A stretch of 64,000 nt of DNA from Doryteuthis pealeii (taxonomy: Eukaryota; Mollusca; Cephalopoda; Myopsida; Loliginidae), in assembly GCA_023376005.1 (NCBI GenBank), contig CM042145.1, forward strand, positions 20,333,052 through 20,397,051, in the 5' to 3' direction. The number at the start of each line of letters is the position of its first letter. Positions within the stretch are counted from its first letter, which is position 1. Both the position numbers and the translations under genes were made by a program. Shown one piece after another: positions 12,137 through 25,100 of this stretch. Below the pieces are notes generated by a model. It saw nothing but the letters and a program-made list of their open reading frames with translations. It was not told the origin of the DNA and did not search any database.

Positions 12137-12720
12137 TTAGTTGTTTGTTTTGTTTGTTTTGTTTTATGGCATATCAACCTCAGTGGGTTATTTAATGCCG
12201 ACAAAGTTTTGAAATGAATTCATTCTTAATGGATACTCAATTTTTTTATAAACACATTTTTCTATTTAACCCATAGATGGGACCCTAACAGGTACTACCA
12301 CTCCAGGTCAGAGTGACCAGGGAGCAATGGTGATGAAGAGGTGCTCCACATTCCCCAGACCTCCAGAATGGAACCTCACATCAGATAGAGTTTAACATCA
12401 TTCCCAGGATATGAAGACCCCAGCCACCACCTTCTAGCACCCATATGATAAAAAGGGTTGGGGTTTGCCATAAGGGCAATAGGGTTGGGGGCAATCATAT
12501 AGATGCTAGGGCTTGACATGACTAATCGATTGATCGGAGTTAGCCTCTCCGACTACCCGTCTAGCCTAAGTAAGGGTCTAAGTGGAGTGTTGCAGGTCAT
12601 GGACTGCTCATCGACCAAGACTCCATCCTTAAACATCATGGGTCGCCACCCACGGCCAACAGGTGGCTCCATTTGGGGGAGTCATACTCCTCTGCAGAGG
12701 TACAAAAAAAATTGTATAGT
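12137..12720 (-). mobile_element. Family C, near full length
   Basis: In reverse orientation it starts with the tail (TTTATGGCATATCAACCTC, the complement of GAGGTTGATATGCCATAAA), then GTTATTTAATGCC, ACCCATAGATGGGACCC, a GAGGTGCTCCACATTCCCC block, AGGGTTGGGGTTTGCCAT and GGGTCGCCACCCACGG. Non-coding. The tail is shared with LINE 3' ends (see findings). Confidence 0.8.
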
Positions 12721-12745
12721 CTATCAAATCTGTTGTTTATACCTT

Positions 12746-12987
12746 TCGGTAGAGCATCTGTCTAGGAACCACAATGTTCCACGTTTGATACCAGCCCTCG
12801 CAAACTCAGCATATGAGTAGCATGGCTTGTGTCTGTGTGGTAAAGTGGGAAGCTGATGGTTGGTGTGGCGTTCCACCTCAGACGCAAAAAACAATTTCCC
12901 TGGTCAAGTGCCAGTGAAAAGAGGATAGACTCCCTCGCTGATACCGATAATAGACCACTCGGCCAACTCTACTTTTTTACTTATACC
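12746..12987 (+). mobile_element. SINE family A, 5' truncated
   Basis: Starts inside the tRNA-like head at CGGTAGAGCATCTGTC, retains GTTTGATACCAGCCC (B box) and the full body to ACTTTTTTACTTATAC. It directly follows the family C copy. Confidence 0.75.
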
Positions 12988-13024
12988 TTTTCATAAAGCT
13001 CACATTTTACCTTAAATGTAGGAG

Positions 13025-13145
13025 GTCCCATCGTGGTGTAATGGTTTGCAAGCTAGTAAATAGCTAGTGAAAAGTTCGATCTTTGCTGGATGCCGCATAT
13101 TTGCGACCTTGTGTCATATCCTACACGTGGTGGACGTGTTGGGTA
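13025..13145 (+). mobile_element. Diverged tRNA-headed SINE, family B-like
   Basis: TCGTGGTGTAATGGTTTGC (A box) and AAAGTTCGATCTTTGC (B box region), then GACCTTGTGTCATATCC, the end block of family B. The middle of the SINE is missing. Confidence 0.5.
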
Positions 13146-13651
13146 ATTACCTACTTTACGTTAAACGTATTCTAAAATCCAGCGCTAGTTTAGAAGTAGG
13201 GGAGATAACCGATAACTGATTCATTTTGCTTTCCCCTGGTTGAGTTATTTCCCTTGGTTTAGTGATACTTGAAATTAGTTAATTTCTATTCTGATTTAAA
13301 AAGTAATACTTTTTATTCTTATATAATTAAAAGTATCTATTATTTAGATGGCTTCTGTTTTACTTATACATTTTCATAAATTCATTTTATGGCTATAGCA
13401 CATTCAAAAAAGAATTTTGATTGATCACCTCAAAGACACTATATAAATTCTTGAATAGATCATTTTGATCACTTACACTGAATATTTAACTGACTACGAT
13501 TGAATGGTCACTGATTGACTAATAAAATAATTGTGTCACAAACTAATTACTCTTATTGTATGCTTAGATGACTGAATACGTCCTTAAATTAAGATTAGAA
13601 AAAAGTTTGATTTATTAAATAAAAATAAAATTTTTATTAAAAAAAACTTGA

Positions 13652-15038
<1,387 letters not shown>

Positions 15039-17209
15039 GGTCAAGGAAATCCGTCCTGATACAGGAAGTCCCCGTGTAATGAGAAGGAAATCCACGGAAA
15101 ATCCATCTGCTAACAAGAATGTCACAGGAACCGGAGTTTCTCCCTCTTACTTCCATCACTCAAACATTCTTTGTACATCAACACCAATCCGTCGACAGTG
15201 TTCTGACTATAATCCGTCAGCTGACACGGCTGCAACAGCATTTCCGGATCCTAATGAAAGCCCAATACAGGCCATCGAATGCCTCGAAAAGTCAGCAGCA
15301 AGTTCAATATTTTGCCTGACAAAATCACTGTCTCTAAATGCATTCCCACATCTGAAAACCTGCCTACTACTCGACACATGGAAGGAGGTCTGCCACTGGA
15401 AACAGATTTTGATAACTACCAAGCTGACGCTTATTCTGAGATGAAAATGGACAATATTCAATTGTCTGAGGGCGATGAGCCTCTTACCTCAGACTTTAAT
15501 TATAACTTGAATGATCTGAACAAGACCAATAAAGATGATGATGAATTGTCTAGTGAGGCTCGATTAATTCAGTTTGAAGGGGGAGCCTATCTCAGCCCCC
15601 CTAGAATCTCTCCCTGTGATGTGAGAACACAGTATGGTAGCTCTATGCCTTCTTTTGAGCACTTAAGTGGAAAAAAGAGTCGTACACCTTTAACTAGAGT
15701 TCGTAACCATTCTGATCCAGGCCTCATGCCAAGTGCACTGGCCAACCCAAGGGATGATTGCAAAATTAAAAGACAATTGTCATCAGATTTGATGCCCAGC
15801 CATTTTGACCAGCCAGAGGAACATTCTAGCAACAGTATGGACTCTGATTATCCAATTGGGAGTCCTGATAATATTCTGAGAATACCAGCGAGTCAAAATC
15901 TGGCGGCAGCCGCTGCAACTGCTGGTCATTTCCCAAACCAGCGAACAGCAAACGATTCAGAACTGAAGACGATCTTTCCTCTGCCCCCATCTCCACCCTG
16001 CATAAAATCAACCCCCGCTGATAATACCAGGTGTGCTGCATCAAAAAGAGAGCAAATGCACATGAGAGACATTTGGGAGAAAGGTTTCACCAGAGTCACT
16101 GAACCGCACATTAATGTTTCTCATACAGAATCGAAAAGCCCAAATTCTGTCCCACCCAGACACCACTCCACAACACTACCAAATAGACCTCATCGGTCTA
16201 CCATTCCAGAAGAGAAAAAGCATTTTAGAAAGATTTCCAGAGATTACAGCAGAAAAGACGAAGTATTAGCTGCGGGAAATAGCCCCACCACTGCAACAAC
16301 ATCCTCGACTGTACCAACCATGATGACTGTTCTTAACAGTTCGGACCCAACAGCAGTTACGAGTATGAGCAACTTTAGTCAGAGTCAACTCACAACTGGT
16401 GCATACACGAATAAGTTGACGGTAGCTGAAGAACTACTCTCGAGTTTGAGAGAATCCGCTCCAGTTATTCCGAATAACCAAGAGAAATCTTCATCGAGAG
16501 AAGCCAACACTGTTGGTTTTGATTCCAGAAAAACTTTTCTTGAGATGGAACACGTTTCTTCCCCAGACAGTAAGCATCATCATCTTGAGTCGGTTCACTC
16601 ACCCTCAACCGTTACAAACAGCACGAGAGACAGAAAAGAAGCTAAAGAAACTGGTATGACACAGGCTGGAGCCTGTCCCCGTTCTCCTGAACCTGTCCCC
16701 GATTTATGTGTTAGTGATATAGCAGCCATGAAACAGAGTCTTTTCCAATTCCTACAGAAGATGTCATCCATCTCTACAAAGGTGACAGACAATAACAATA
16801 GTCAACCATCTAGTCAAGAAAGCTCTATGGAGGGAGCAGTTTACCCACCAAATGATAGCTTTGAAGTTGAGCCTCTCCTTTATAACACAAAACATTCCAA
16901 TACAAACAGGACTAATGATCCAGAAGTAATTTCAAATCCTAGTCCACCTTCACATTCTCATAGAGAAACTGTTTCTCAGGCTAACAATACATCTGAAGCC
17001 ATTGGTCAGACTCCAGTCAATGCTTGGTCTCCGAGCAGTCCAAAAACTGGTTTTTTCCCTATTGATCCCCAACCTGTACATAACATGCCCTCCCCAACTT
17101 TGGCAAAATCCCCACACCCCAGACATGTTGTTTATCCAGTGCCATTCTTGCTTAGTGGCATGTCAATGTCAGAAAATCGGCAAGAGGCATTGAACACGAA
17201 AGAAGTTTG
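15039..17209 (+). CDS. KIF24: KIF24-like kinesin, long tail exon with apparent frameshift
   Basis: The exon starts after TTCTTCAG and ends at GTAAGT (17210). It opens in the frame dictated by the motor (VKEIRPDTGSPRVMRRKS and on) to about 15290; that frame stops at 15442. From 15258 a second frame is open without interruption to 17209 and carries about 640 residues rich in Ser, Thr, Pro, Asn and His, with no recognised domain, as expected for the disordered tail of KIF24. A single missing base at the AAAA run near 15287-15290 would join the frames smoothly around LEK..SSKFN; with that one-base correction the exon phase (two bases left) matches the next exon. The simplest explanation is a homopolymer error in the assembly; a true allele defect is possible. 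The 1.9-kb frame being intact argues against an old pseudogene. Confidence 0.8.
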
Positions 17210-17267
17210 GTAAGTTTATTGTTGTTCAATCTCCATTTATTGATTCTGAATAATAATGATAATAATC

Positions 17268-17440
17268 TTCTTCTTCTTCTTCTTCTCCCTTTCCTTTTTG
17301 TTCCTCTCTTCTTCTTCTTCTCTTCTTCTATCCCCCCTTCCCTTTTTATTCCTCTCTTTTTCTTTGTCTTCTTCGTCTTCTTCTATCCTTCCTTTCCTTT
17401 TTGTTCCTCTCTTCTTCTTCTTCTTCTTCCTTTCTATCAA
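17268..17440. repeat. Polypyrimidine (TTC)n-rich tract
   Basis: Imperfect TTC/TCC runs starting 58 bp after the tail-exon donor. Open frames through it on both strands are low-complexity and not genes. Confidence 0.85.
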
Positions 17441-17871
17441 AATACAATTCCTATTCATTTTATTGTCAATTTATGACCGTTTTGAAAAAAATGTTAAAAA
17501 TATACAAATTTGTCTTTTTTCTTTAGAAATGTAATAATAAAAGATTGTAAACAAACAAACAAAAAATAGTTTAAAAAATTATGCAGTTATACAAAACAAA
17601 CACACCAACAATTTATCTATGATTTCAGGTTATATCAGAAAAAATTAAACCTTTTCAATGTGAAATGTATTCCCTGGTCATGGTAGGCAATGATAGTAAT
17701 ATACTACAGAGAAACAGTGTTTCTTGAGAAGAACTTATGGTTCCATCTAGCCAAATGTTTGTGCTTTAAGATTTTTCAAAACAGACATAAATTGACTATA
17801 AAACGAATAGGCCTGTTAGAATTCTGCCTGCTTATGGTGACATATGGGGCCGTATATATTATTAGGCCGTA

Positions 17872-18050
17872 CCATGACTAAAGAACCAACTCTGCCCTAC
17901 TATTTACCTATAGCTGTTGGGGTGGGGGGAAGAAATTTATTCATGCCTTTACCAAGGGCATTAGCACAAAGTAAAGTACAAACAGCCTCGGTCAGAATTT
18001 GAACACCGGTCACTTTTTCCATTTTCTATGATGATTACCATTACACTAAG
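17872..18050 (-). mobile_element. SINE family B, truncated
   Basis: Reverse orientation; retains CTGCCCTACTATTTACC, ATTCATGCCTTTACCAAGG and a tRNA-like head at 17995-18050 (complement of B box AATTTGAACACCGG). The 3' part is lost. Confidence 0.65.
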
Positions 18051-18091
18051 AGCATCTATACCAGTTATTTTCCCCTCAGTTTTATTTACAA

Positions 18092-18815
18092 ACTAGAAGC
18101 GACTACCCGGCATTGTCTAGGTAGGAGTGTGCAAAAAGTTAGTCTCACACATTCATTATTAGTGATTTTTATTAAAAAATTTTTTTTTTTTCGAGAACCT
18201 TACAAAAGTTTTATTTTTTCTTAAATTGAATGTTGGTTTGTTTTTTTTTTTGTTTTTTTTTTCTTTTATCTCAAGAAGAGAGAGGAGAAGCCTTTCCCCC
18301 CACACCTGTTGATTAATTGTGGTTTTTGTCTTATACAGCCAATTTAATGGGATTTTTTTTCTTTTGGTTTCCATATCGTTGTGTAGAATTTTAAGGAGCG
18401 GAGATTTCTTTTATTTTAAGTAATTTATGTTTATTTTATTTTATTTGTTTATTTATTGTTTTTCCTGTTATCACACCAAATTTCTGTTGTGTCTGCAATT
18501 TTTAGAAATATATTGTGAAGTAATTTTAGAAAATTTGAAGGATAGTTTAATTAAAGGAAAATGATTATTATTTTTATTATTACATAAGTTGGATCCTTGC
18601 AGGATGTCCCATTAAAATCCCTACGTAAAAAAGACCTTGCGTTGATCTGACCAGGTTGGACATCAGGACAAAAAGTGAGCAGACACTCTGAATTATGATT
18701 AAACATGATTAAATGATAAAACAAAATTTAAAGACCAAAACAATCAATGGATCTGCGAAGAGTAATTTTTATTATCCTCCCTCTACTCAGGCAACACAGG
18801 GTAGCCACTTCTAGT
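18092..18815. mobile_element. Family E with visible inverted ends
   Basis: ACTAGAAGCGACTACCCGGC at the left and GGGTAGCCACTTCTAGT at the right are inverted copies. The interior has T-rich tracts (18178-18260), AAAGACCTTGCGTTGATC and an AGTTAGTCTCACACATTC block. A non-autonomous TIR element is the simplest reading. Confidence 0.65.
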
Positions 18816-19122
18816 ATATGAATAAAGTGTCACTGCTAACACTCGAGTTGGAACACTGAATACCAGAAAATGAAAATGGTTGATTTCCATCTGATATAAA
18901 TAGAGGTACCGTGCTGTTTAGATGAAAGGACTTACAGTCATAGATTGGCCTGGTGCACACTGCGTGTTTCAAGCGACTCTGTATTTTCTAAGAAGAACAT
19001 GTATTACAGATAGATAATTATGTTTTGTTTATCTTATTTTTTGTTCCTTAAGGTATCTAATTCGTTATGTAAGTAAATATATGTATTATATAGTTAAGGT
19101 GTTCTATTATTTACATTATGTA

Positions 19123-19545
19123 TACTAGCAAAATAAAAAAACGCCCTCCGGCGATGTAAAAATAAATTTTTGAAAGATATTGCTTGAGGAGGTGGAAGTT
19201 AAAAATTAAATGTCGGAGAGTTTGAACCATAAATCATGAAATCATCAAATTTATTAAAGGAGTAAAAAAAATAAAACAATTTGAAATCGAAACTAAGTTC
19301 TATTAACTTTGAATATCTATTAAAATAAAACAAACTATATATAAATATATGATACTGGGGTTGTATCTATTAAAATTTGTTTTAAAAAACAATGAGGAAT
19401 GTCTAATGTTGCATGCTCAAATTTTGAGTGTATTTATTCTATGTTATGATGATTTTGGGTATAGTGACGTAAGCAGTGATGTAGTTTTTGTTACAGACAA
19501 AAACTGGAAGCAAATCTCCATTATTAATAGAGGTGATGTTATAAA
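19123..19545 (+). mobile_element. Dispersed family F
   Basis: Starts near ACTAGCAAAATAAAAAAACG, CCCTCCGGCGATGTAAAAAT and runs to a GTTACAGACAAAAACTGG block. Counterparts: 60309-60700 (full) and 58040-58243 (cut short). Non-coding, class unknown. Confidence 0.65.
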
Positions 19546-19564
19546 AATATGTATTTTATTCAAT

Positions 19565-19740
19565 TAGAGTAATTCCATGTCAAATTATCCAGAAAAAAGT
19601 AAAATTGTCACCCACCCACTTCAATTTTTCTGAAATTTTTTACAGGTGTGCACTAAGTTAAAGTTAGACAATTCCCTCAAATATGAGCTTCCAATTCTAA
19701 AAATTGGCCAAGTTATGTCGATTTTAAACTTGAAAAAAAG
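19565..19740 (+). mobile_element. Dispersed repeat related to 4799-5150
   Basis: AATTCCATGTCAAATTATCC, AAATTGTCACCCACCCACTT and AAGTTAGACAATTCC in the same order as at 4799, truncated after GTTATGTCGATTTTAAAC. Confidence 0.6.
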
Positions 19741-20215
19741 TCACCCATTGACTAAAAAGACATAAAAATATAAATAGTTGTCGTCCTTTAATTTCTAGTT
19801 AATTAATAACAGAACCAACCGATGTGCAGCTTAAAAAGAATTGGTTGAATAGAGAATTATATTTTTCAGTTAAATCACAAATTCAGGAATAAAGACTAAG
19901 ACTCAGAGATAAGTTTATCCAAGTTTTATTCAACAAAATATAAGAAGTATTAAATGGCATGTGTAATGTGCGACTCAGAATATGGCTGACTGCTGTAATC
20001 TGGGGAAGTGCTGTAAATGAATACAGATGTTGCAAATGAGTGTCGTAAAACATGTCTTATTTACGACACTTCCACTTGCATATTACAAGGAAATAAATAA
20101 ACTTGAGAGTTTGGTCTTTTGAAAAACAAAAACAAAATTTATTTAATATCCCTCTTTTTTTTGGGGTGGGGAGGACCTCTTAAAGTAGTTTTTTGACTAA
20201 TGAGAAGAGAGCTCC

Positions 20216-20440
20216 TTTGGTTTGAATTCAGAGTTTTCCTTCTCCTAGACTGGTTGCCATACCAAGGTTAAAGAACCCAGTCTGTCCTACTACTTACACA
20301 TAGCTGAAGGGAGAATAGTTGGATTCATACCTTTCCCAAGGGTATTAGCACTATGTGAAATGCAAATAGCCACGTCCAGGATTCGAACACGTCTCGCTGT
20401 GCCCATTTCATATGACGGTAATCATTACACCACGTGCCTG
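20216..20440 (-). mobile_element. SINE family B, nearly full
   Basis: Reverse orientation: GTTTGAATTCAGAGTTTTCC, CCTTCTCCTAGACTGG, ACCTTTCCCAAGGGTATTAG, then the head with complement B box (AGGATTCGAACAC) and A box (CATTACACCACG). The 3' terminal (AT)n tail is absent. Confidence 0.8.
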
Positions 20441-20681
20441 CATCATCATCAAGATGTGCCAACAGCATGAATTCCCTTGACCCTCACTTGCTATCTGTCC
20501 CTATCTAGAGGGTATCCAGTGTCCACACAGAGCTAATGAATGGAAGTTTTTGTTGGTCCATTAGAGAATGTTGCTTAAGAATGTGACCATAATTCTCCAG
20601 CAGTGCCCAGTAGGGTAGGTTGGTTGGTAATCTGAACATTAGCTACTTAAATGAGAGTAACCTCCCCTTGTTTCTTTCACT

Positions 20682-20972
20682 TTGAGGAAGCCTTATGTTT
20701 TGGTTGGCCATTTTCATTTCACCGTAAATCTACCCTGAAAATTTGAATTTGTTTGAATCAATACAACCTGCATGTTTTAACACAAAAATATCATAAAAAA
20801 TGTGTTCTTAATAACAATGAAGTTCATCTAAAATAATGCGCAAGCACAATTAAGAACACATTTTATGACATTTTTGTGTTAAATGCAGTTGTATTGATTC
20901 AAACAAATTTGAATTTTCAGTGTAGATTTATGGTGAAATGAAAATGGCTGACCAAGACATAAGGCTTCCTCA

Positions 20973-20973
<1 letters not shown>
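20682..20973. mobile_element. Foldback element, 130-bp arms
   Basis: TTGAGGAAGCCTTATGTTTT at the left and its complement AAGGCTTCCTCAA at the right; arms pair through TGTTTTAACACAAAAAT and meet at TTCTTAAT/ATTAAGAA. A related, right-truncated copy is at 49080-49337. An (AT)n run follows at 20974. Confidence 0.8.
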
Positions 20974-21003
<30 letters not shown>

Positions 21004-21311
21004 ATCCACATACATGTTTAAAAGTTTACTTCTCATCAGTGTGGCTTTACTTTTAACAGCTACCTCTAGCCGGGATCGAAACCTGACTGAATTTTCGTTT
21101 GTCAAATCTCTTACCCATGCGGCTATTAGTGGCTGTTAATTTTAAGTGAACAATTAATTGATACATTCCTACGTGGAATGATTTTATTAACACCAGAGGC
21201 CTCTTAGACATTTGTAAACAAGTCGAAGTTCAGCTATACGCCAAGCGGTGCAATTTCAATTAATGTCCCTTCTACAGAGCTCAACCGAGTGGGAGCATAT
21301 GTATATGTATG

Positions 21312-21361
<50 letters not shown>

Positions 21362-21515
21362 AAAATAAAATGGAAATTAATCCGACAGTGTGAATATGAT
21401 ATATTGAAAAAACAAAGGATGTTTACAAATGCATGGGCGCATCAGGAGATTTGCACATTCTCTCCTGATGAGCCCATGCATTTGTAAACATCCTTTGTTT
21501 TTTCAATATATCATA

Positions 21516-21552
<37 letters not shown>
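20974..21552. repeat. (AT)n runs around a 128-bp foldback
   Basis: AT dinucleotide runs at 20974-21001, 21311-21358 and 21519-21551. Between the last two lies a foldback (21392-21519) listed separately. Confidence 0.85.
21392..21519. mobile_element. 128-bp foldback bounded by (AT)n, Penelope-like end
   Basis: Left arm GAATATGATATATTG, AAAGGATGTTTACAAATGC, ATGGGCGCATCAGGAGA pairs with the right arm starting TCTCCTGATGAGCCCATGC. Each arm contains a CTGATGA word oriented outward, but the expected GAAA half of a hammerhead is replaced by GTAAAC. Probably a decayed relative of 61732-61931. Confidence 0.6.
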
Positions 21553-21555
<3 letters not shown>

Positions 21556-21957
21556 GTGTCAAAAAAGTATCAAGATTTTTTGTACTTTTTGACACATCTT
21601 GTATATCTTGCTGGTCTTACTTGGATGGTTTATGAGATGGGAGGTAAGTGGCTATACAACTGCTGTTTTGTAGGGTGCTGTTTCCAATATTTGTTCAAAA
21701 CAGCAAGCAGCATCCTTGTGTAGTTCCCATCTCGCTTTTTCTCCAGGCATTTGAATATATATATATATATATATATAATTAATGTTGATATTATGATTTC
21801 ACACTCATAACTTCAAGTTTCTTGGTAGTCCAATCATCAGATGAGAAGTGGTTGAGATGTCAAAAACCAGTCGTGAAATTATAAAACTGCTCTGCTTTAT
21901 TAGCATTGAGCACCTTTCCATGCAAATACTTTTCTCATTTTTTCATTCACTATTCAT

Positions 21958-21992
<35 letters not shown>

Positions 21993-22120
21993 GACTTGCA
22001 TATGTATACGTTGATAATGTATTTATGGGAAAGTGGTTTACCCAAGTGGCCATGTACCTACTTACCTTTCCATCAGCCATGATGAGGCATTTTGTCAATA
22101 TATCATTTATTCATAAAGTG

Positions 22121-22155
<35 letters not shown>

Positions 22156-22620
22156 TTAACCTAAATTGAGTCAGACACTGTGAACCTAAGTTTCACCTAA
22201 ATATGCTGTTTCCAGGATTTGTTCTAAACAGCATGCAGCACTCTTGTGTCATTCCCATCTCGCTTTTTTCTCCAGTCATTTCATAAAAGTCCAAGTGGTG
22301 CAACCACTTACAGCTTGGAAGAATTCCAATTTTCCACCAAATGATAAAATAAATGAAGCTGATTAAAACAGGTCATTGCATTTATGACCTGTTTTTCTTT
22401 CTTTGATGTTTGTGAATATTCCTATGAATTACTTCTCTCTTCTTTAATTCATCTACATATTCTAAAGAAAGGCATAAAAGAGGCAAATGAAAGTTCTCTC
22501 ATTTCAATTGAATTTAATGAATTTAAATATTTTAATATATTAATATATAATATTACTGTAATTGATATATTGATATATATTTCTCTAATATATCTAATAT
22601 AAGTATTATATATAATACTA
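21553..22620. other. AT-microsatellite-rich intron with short direct duplications
   Basis: (AT)n runs at 21757-21776, 21965-21991 and 22125-22154. GCTGTTTCCA, a TTGTTC.AAACAGCA block and TTCCCATCTCGCTTTTT occur at 21680-21745 and again at 22204-22275, evidence of a duplicated unit about 530 bp apart. A cluster of TAATAT-type sequence covers 22525-22615. Confidence 0.5.
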
Positions 22621-23098
22621 GATGTGGCTACCCGGCATCGCCTGGGTAAAGGGGGTATTTTTAAAAAGTTAGTCTCGCAGATCCATTATTACTTATCGCG
22701 AGTGAGATCCTCGCTGGTTGCCCCATAAAAACCCCCACAGAAATATATAACAATATAGTAAGAAATTTCCATTCAATGATTTACAATTTAACAAAAAAAA
22801 AAAAAAAGATATAAATGATGCAATTAATTCAATCAATCAATATTATATTTCAAAGCGAAAAAACATACAAAAAAAAAAAAAAAAAAGAATGCAAATGACT
22901 TTCCCTTCTGTTACTTTTCAAATTGGAATTTTTAAATATCTTCCCAAATATAACTCAAATCTTCATTATTTTTGCTCAAAATCCAAGCCCTGGTGATATT
23001 TAATGGGTATATATATTTACTTTGTTGTTAATTGTTTTATTTTCAAAGTTTCCTCCAGACATACACATCCACACAACTGCCCTTTATATGTGTATAGA
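22618..23098 (+). mobile_element. Family E
   Basis: TACTAGATGTGGCTACCCGG, CATCGCCTGGGTAAAGGGGG, AGTTAGTCTCGCAGATCC and TTTCCTCCAGACATACACA in the same order as at 10326. It is followed by AT-rich sequence at 23099-23450. Confidence 0.7.
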
Positions 23099-23656
23099 AT
23101 AGATAATATATATCTAATATATCTAATATCTTATATATTAAAATGATATATTATATATATATATTATATATTATATATTGATATATATATTATATATTAT
23201 ATATATTATATTATTATTATATATTATATATTGATATATTATATAATTTTGTGGGTTATAATATTATATTATATATAATATCTCATTTTAATATCTAATG
23301 TATTAATATATAGTATTACTGTTATTGATATATATCTAATATAAGTATTATATATAGTAGAATATATATCTTTTGTTTAATCATATATTAATTAATATAT
23401 GATATTTTAATATATTTTAAATATATTGAATTTAATGAATATTCCTATAAATTACTTCTCTCTTCTTTAATTCATGTACATATGCTAAAGAAAGGCATAA
23501 AAGAGGCAAATGAAAGTTCTCTTATTTCAATTGAATTCTATACAGACTCTTGCTGCCGTGTCAGTGAGAGCTAGAATATCCTTACTGTCAAAAAAAAAAA
23601 TTAATATTAGTGAGATAGATCACTAATTAGGACTGAGCCTATTCTAGGAGTGACCA

Positions 23657-24032
23657 CACCAAGTGGATTTAACAGGTTTGAATTCAGAGTTTACCTTCTC
23701 CTAGACTGGATGCATAACCAAGGTTAAAGGGCCCAGTCTGCCCTACTATTTACCTATAACTGAAGGGAGAATAGTTGAATTTGTACCTTTCCCAAGGGTA
23801 TTAGTACTATGTGATTTAATAGGTTTGAATTCAGAGTTTTCCTTCTCCTAGACTGGTTGCGTAACCAAGGTTAAAGAGCCCAGTCTGCCCTTCCCATAGC
23901 TGGAGGGAGAATAGTTGGATTCATACCTTTCTCAAAGGTATTAGCACTATGTGAACTGTAGCTTTGTCCAGGATTTGAACTTGGGTCGACGAGTCCATTT
24001 CATACGACTCTAACCGTTACACCATGCACCTC
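23657..24032 (-). mobile_element. Two adjoining SINE family B copies
   Basis: A truncated copy (23657-23814) stops at GTACTATGTGA and a complete one (23815-24032) starts again at TTTAATAGGTTTGAATTC; both are in reverse orientation. The second ends in a head with complement A box GTTACACCATGC. This is either an insertion beside an older copy or an internal duplication. Confidence 0.75.
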
Positions 24033-24278
24033 CAACTGTATCACCTGCAAAGGGGTAAGACTGCCCCACCCTCAAATAAGGAGTGCCCTGTAAGAACAAC
24101 TTTTCTACATAGTTGTAATGATCTGTGAGGCCAACCATTACAGCACAATGTGACATGTTATGCATGAAGACATGGGTCAGTTAAATTTCCAAACTCATTT
24201 GGTGGAAATTTATTTAGTTTATAACTTTATTTCAAGCTTTTCACCAAATACCAAAATGTATGCAAAGAAATTTATCTA

Positions 24279-24812
24279 CTGTAATGACAAATGATAACAC
24301 TGATAGACTTTGGAAAAGCTTTATTCTACTTAGAATAATTGGTACACTTACTGAGAGTTTATATAGTCTAGTATTCTCTAGAGAGTTCTCCAAAGGGGAA
24401 GTAATCATAAAGTAGGGGAGGTAACTCTAAATTACTTATTACACAGAGTTAGGTAAATACTGTTTGAGGCCAAGAACTTTTATTTTAAAAAAAGGGAGTT
24501 TTATAATAGAGAAATAATGTAATATAATAATGTAATTGTAATGACAAACAATAAAACCGATAGACTTTGAAAAGCTTTATTCTACTTAGAATAATTGGTA
24601 AACTTACACAGAGTTTATATAGTCTAGTATTCACTAGAGAGTACTCCATTCTTATTGGTGTAATGACAAACGATAAAACCGATAGACTTTGGAAATCTTT
24701 ATTCTACTTGGAATAGTTGGTACACTTACTGAGAGTTTATATAGTCTAGTATTCACTAGAGAGTTCTCCAAAGGGGAGGTAATCATAAAGTAGGGGAGAT
24801 AACTCTCAATTA
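24279..24812. repeat. Three direct copies of a 115-165 bp unit, LTR-like ends
   Basis: Copies at 24279-24447, 24536-24650 and 24658-24812 share TGTAATGACAAA, CGATAGACTTTGG, GCTTTATTCTACTTAGAAT and AGTCTAGTATTCACTAGAG; the first and third also share GGGGAGATAACTC-like ends followed by ATTACA-type sequence. TG...CA ends and an AGCTTTATTC word suggest a very short LTR-type element, but no primer site was recognised. Confidence 0.55.
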
Positions 24813-24966
24813 CATTACATGTAGTTGAGTTGGTTTTATTTTATGTAATTTTAGAGACTAAAACTTAAGGTGCAAAGTTTAGAATCTCTTAATGATTTTT
24901 GCTTTGATTCCACAAACCAAATTTCTTTTATTTGTTGACCTTTAACTTATGATATTTATTTCACAG

Positions 24967-25066
24967 TGAACGTTTGATTCAGGCCCATGAAAAACAATTG
25001 GCCACTATGACTATGTTGTGTAAACAAGAAATGAAACTGTTGTTGTTGGCCAAATCAGGACAAAAG
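24967..25066 (+). CDS. KIF24: KIF24-like kinesin, C-terminal helical exon
   Basis: Exon between CACAG (ending 24966) and GTAAGA at 25067. Its first base completes a Cys codon from 17209, followed by 33 codons beginning ERLIQAHEKQLATMTMLCKQ and ending LLLAKSGQK. The AH..QL..M..LC..E..LL pattern resembles the C-terminal helical segment of KIF24/KIF2 proteins. Phase agrees on both sides. It lies 7.7 kb from the previous exon across a repeat-filled intron. Confidence 0.8.
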
Positions 25067-25100
25067 GTAAGACAGGAATTTTTAAAATTCATCATTGAAT

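Noticed and set aside
15284..15295. Programmed -1 frameshift at CGAAAAG in the kinesin tail exon
   Set aside because: The heptamer does not fit the usual slippery pattern (P-site re-pairing fails) and no clear downstream structure was seen; a missing base is simpler.
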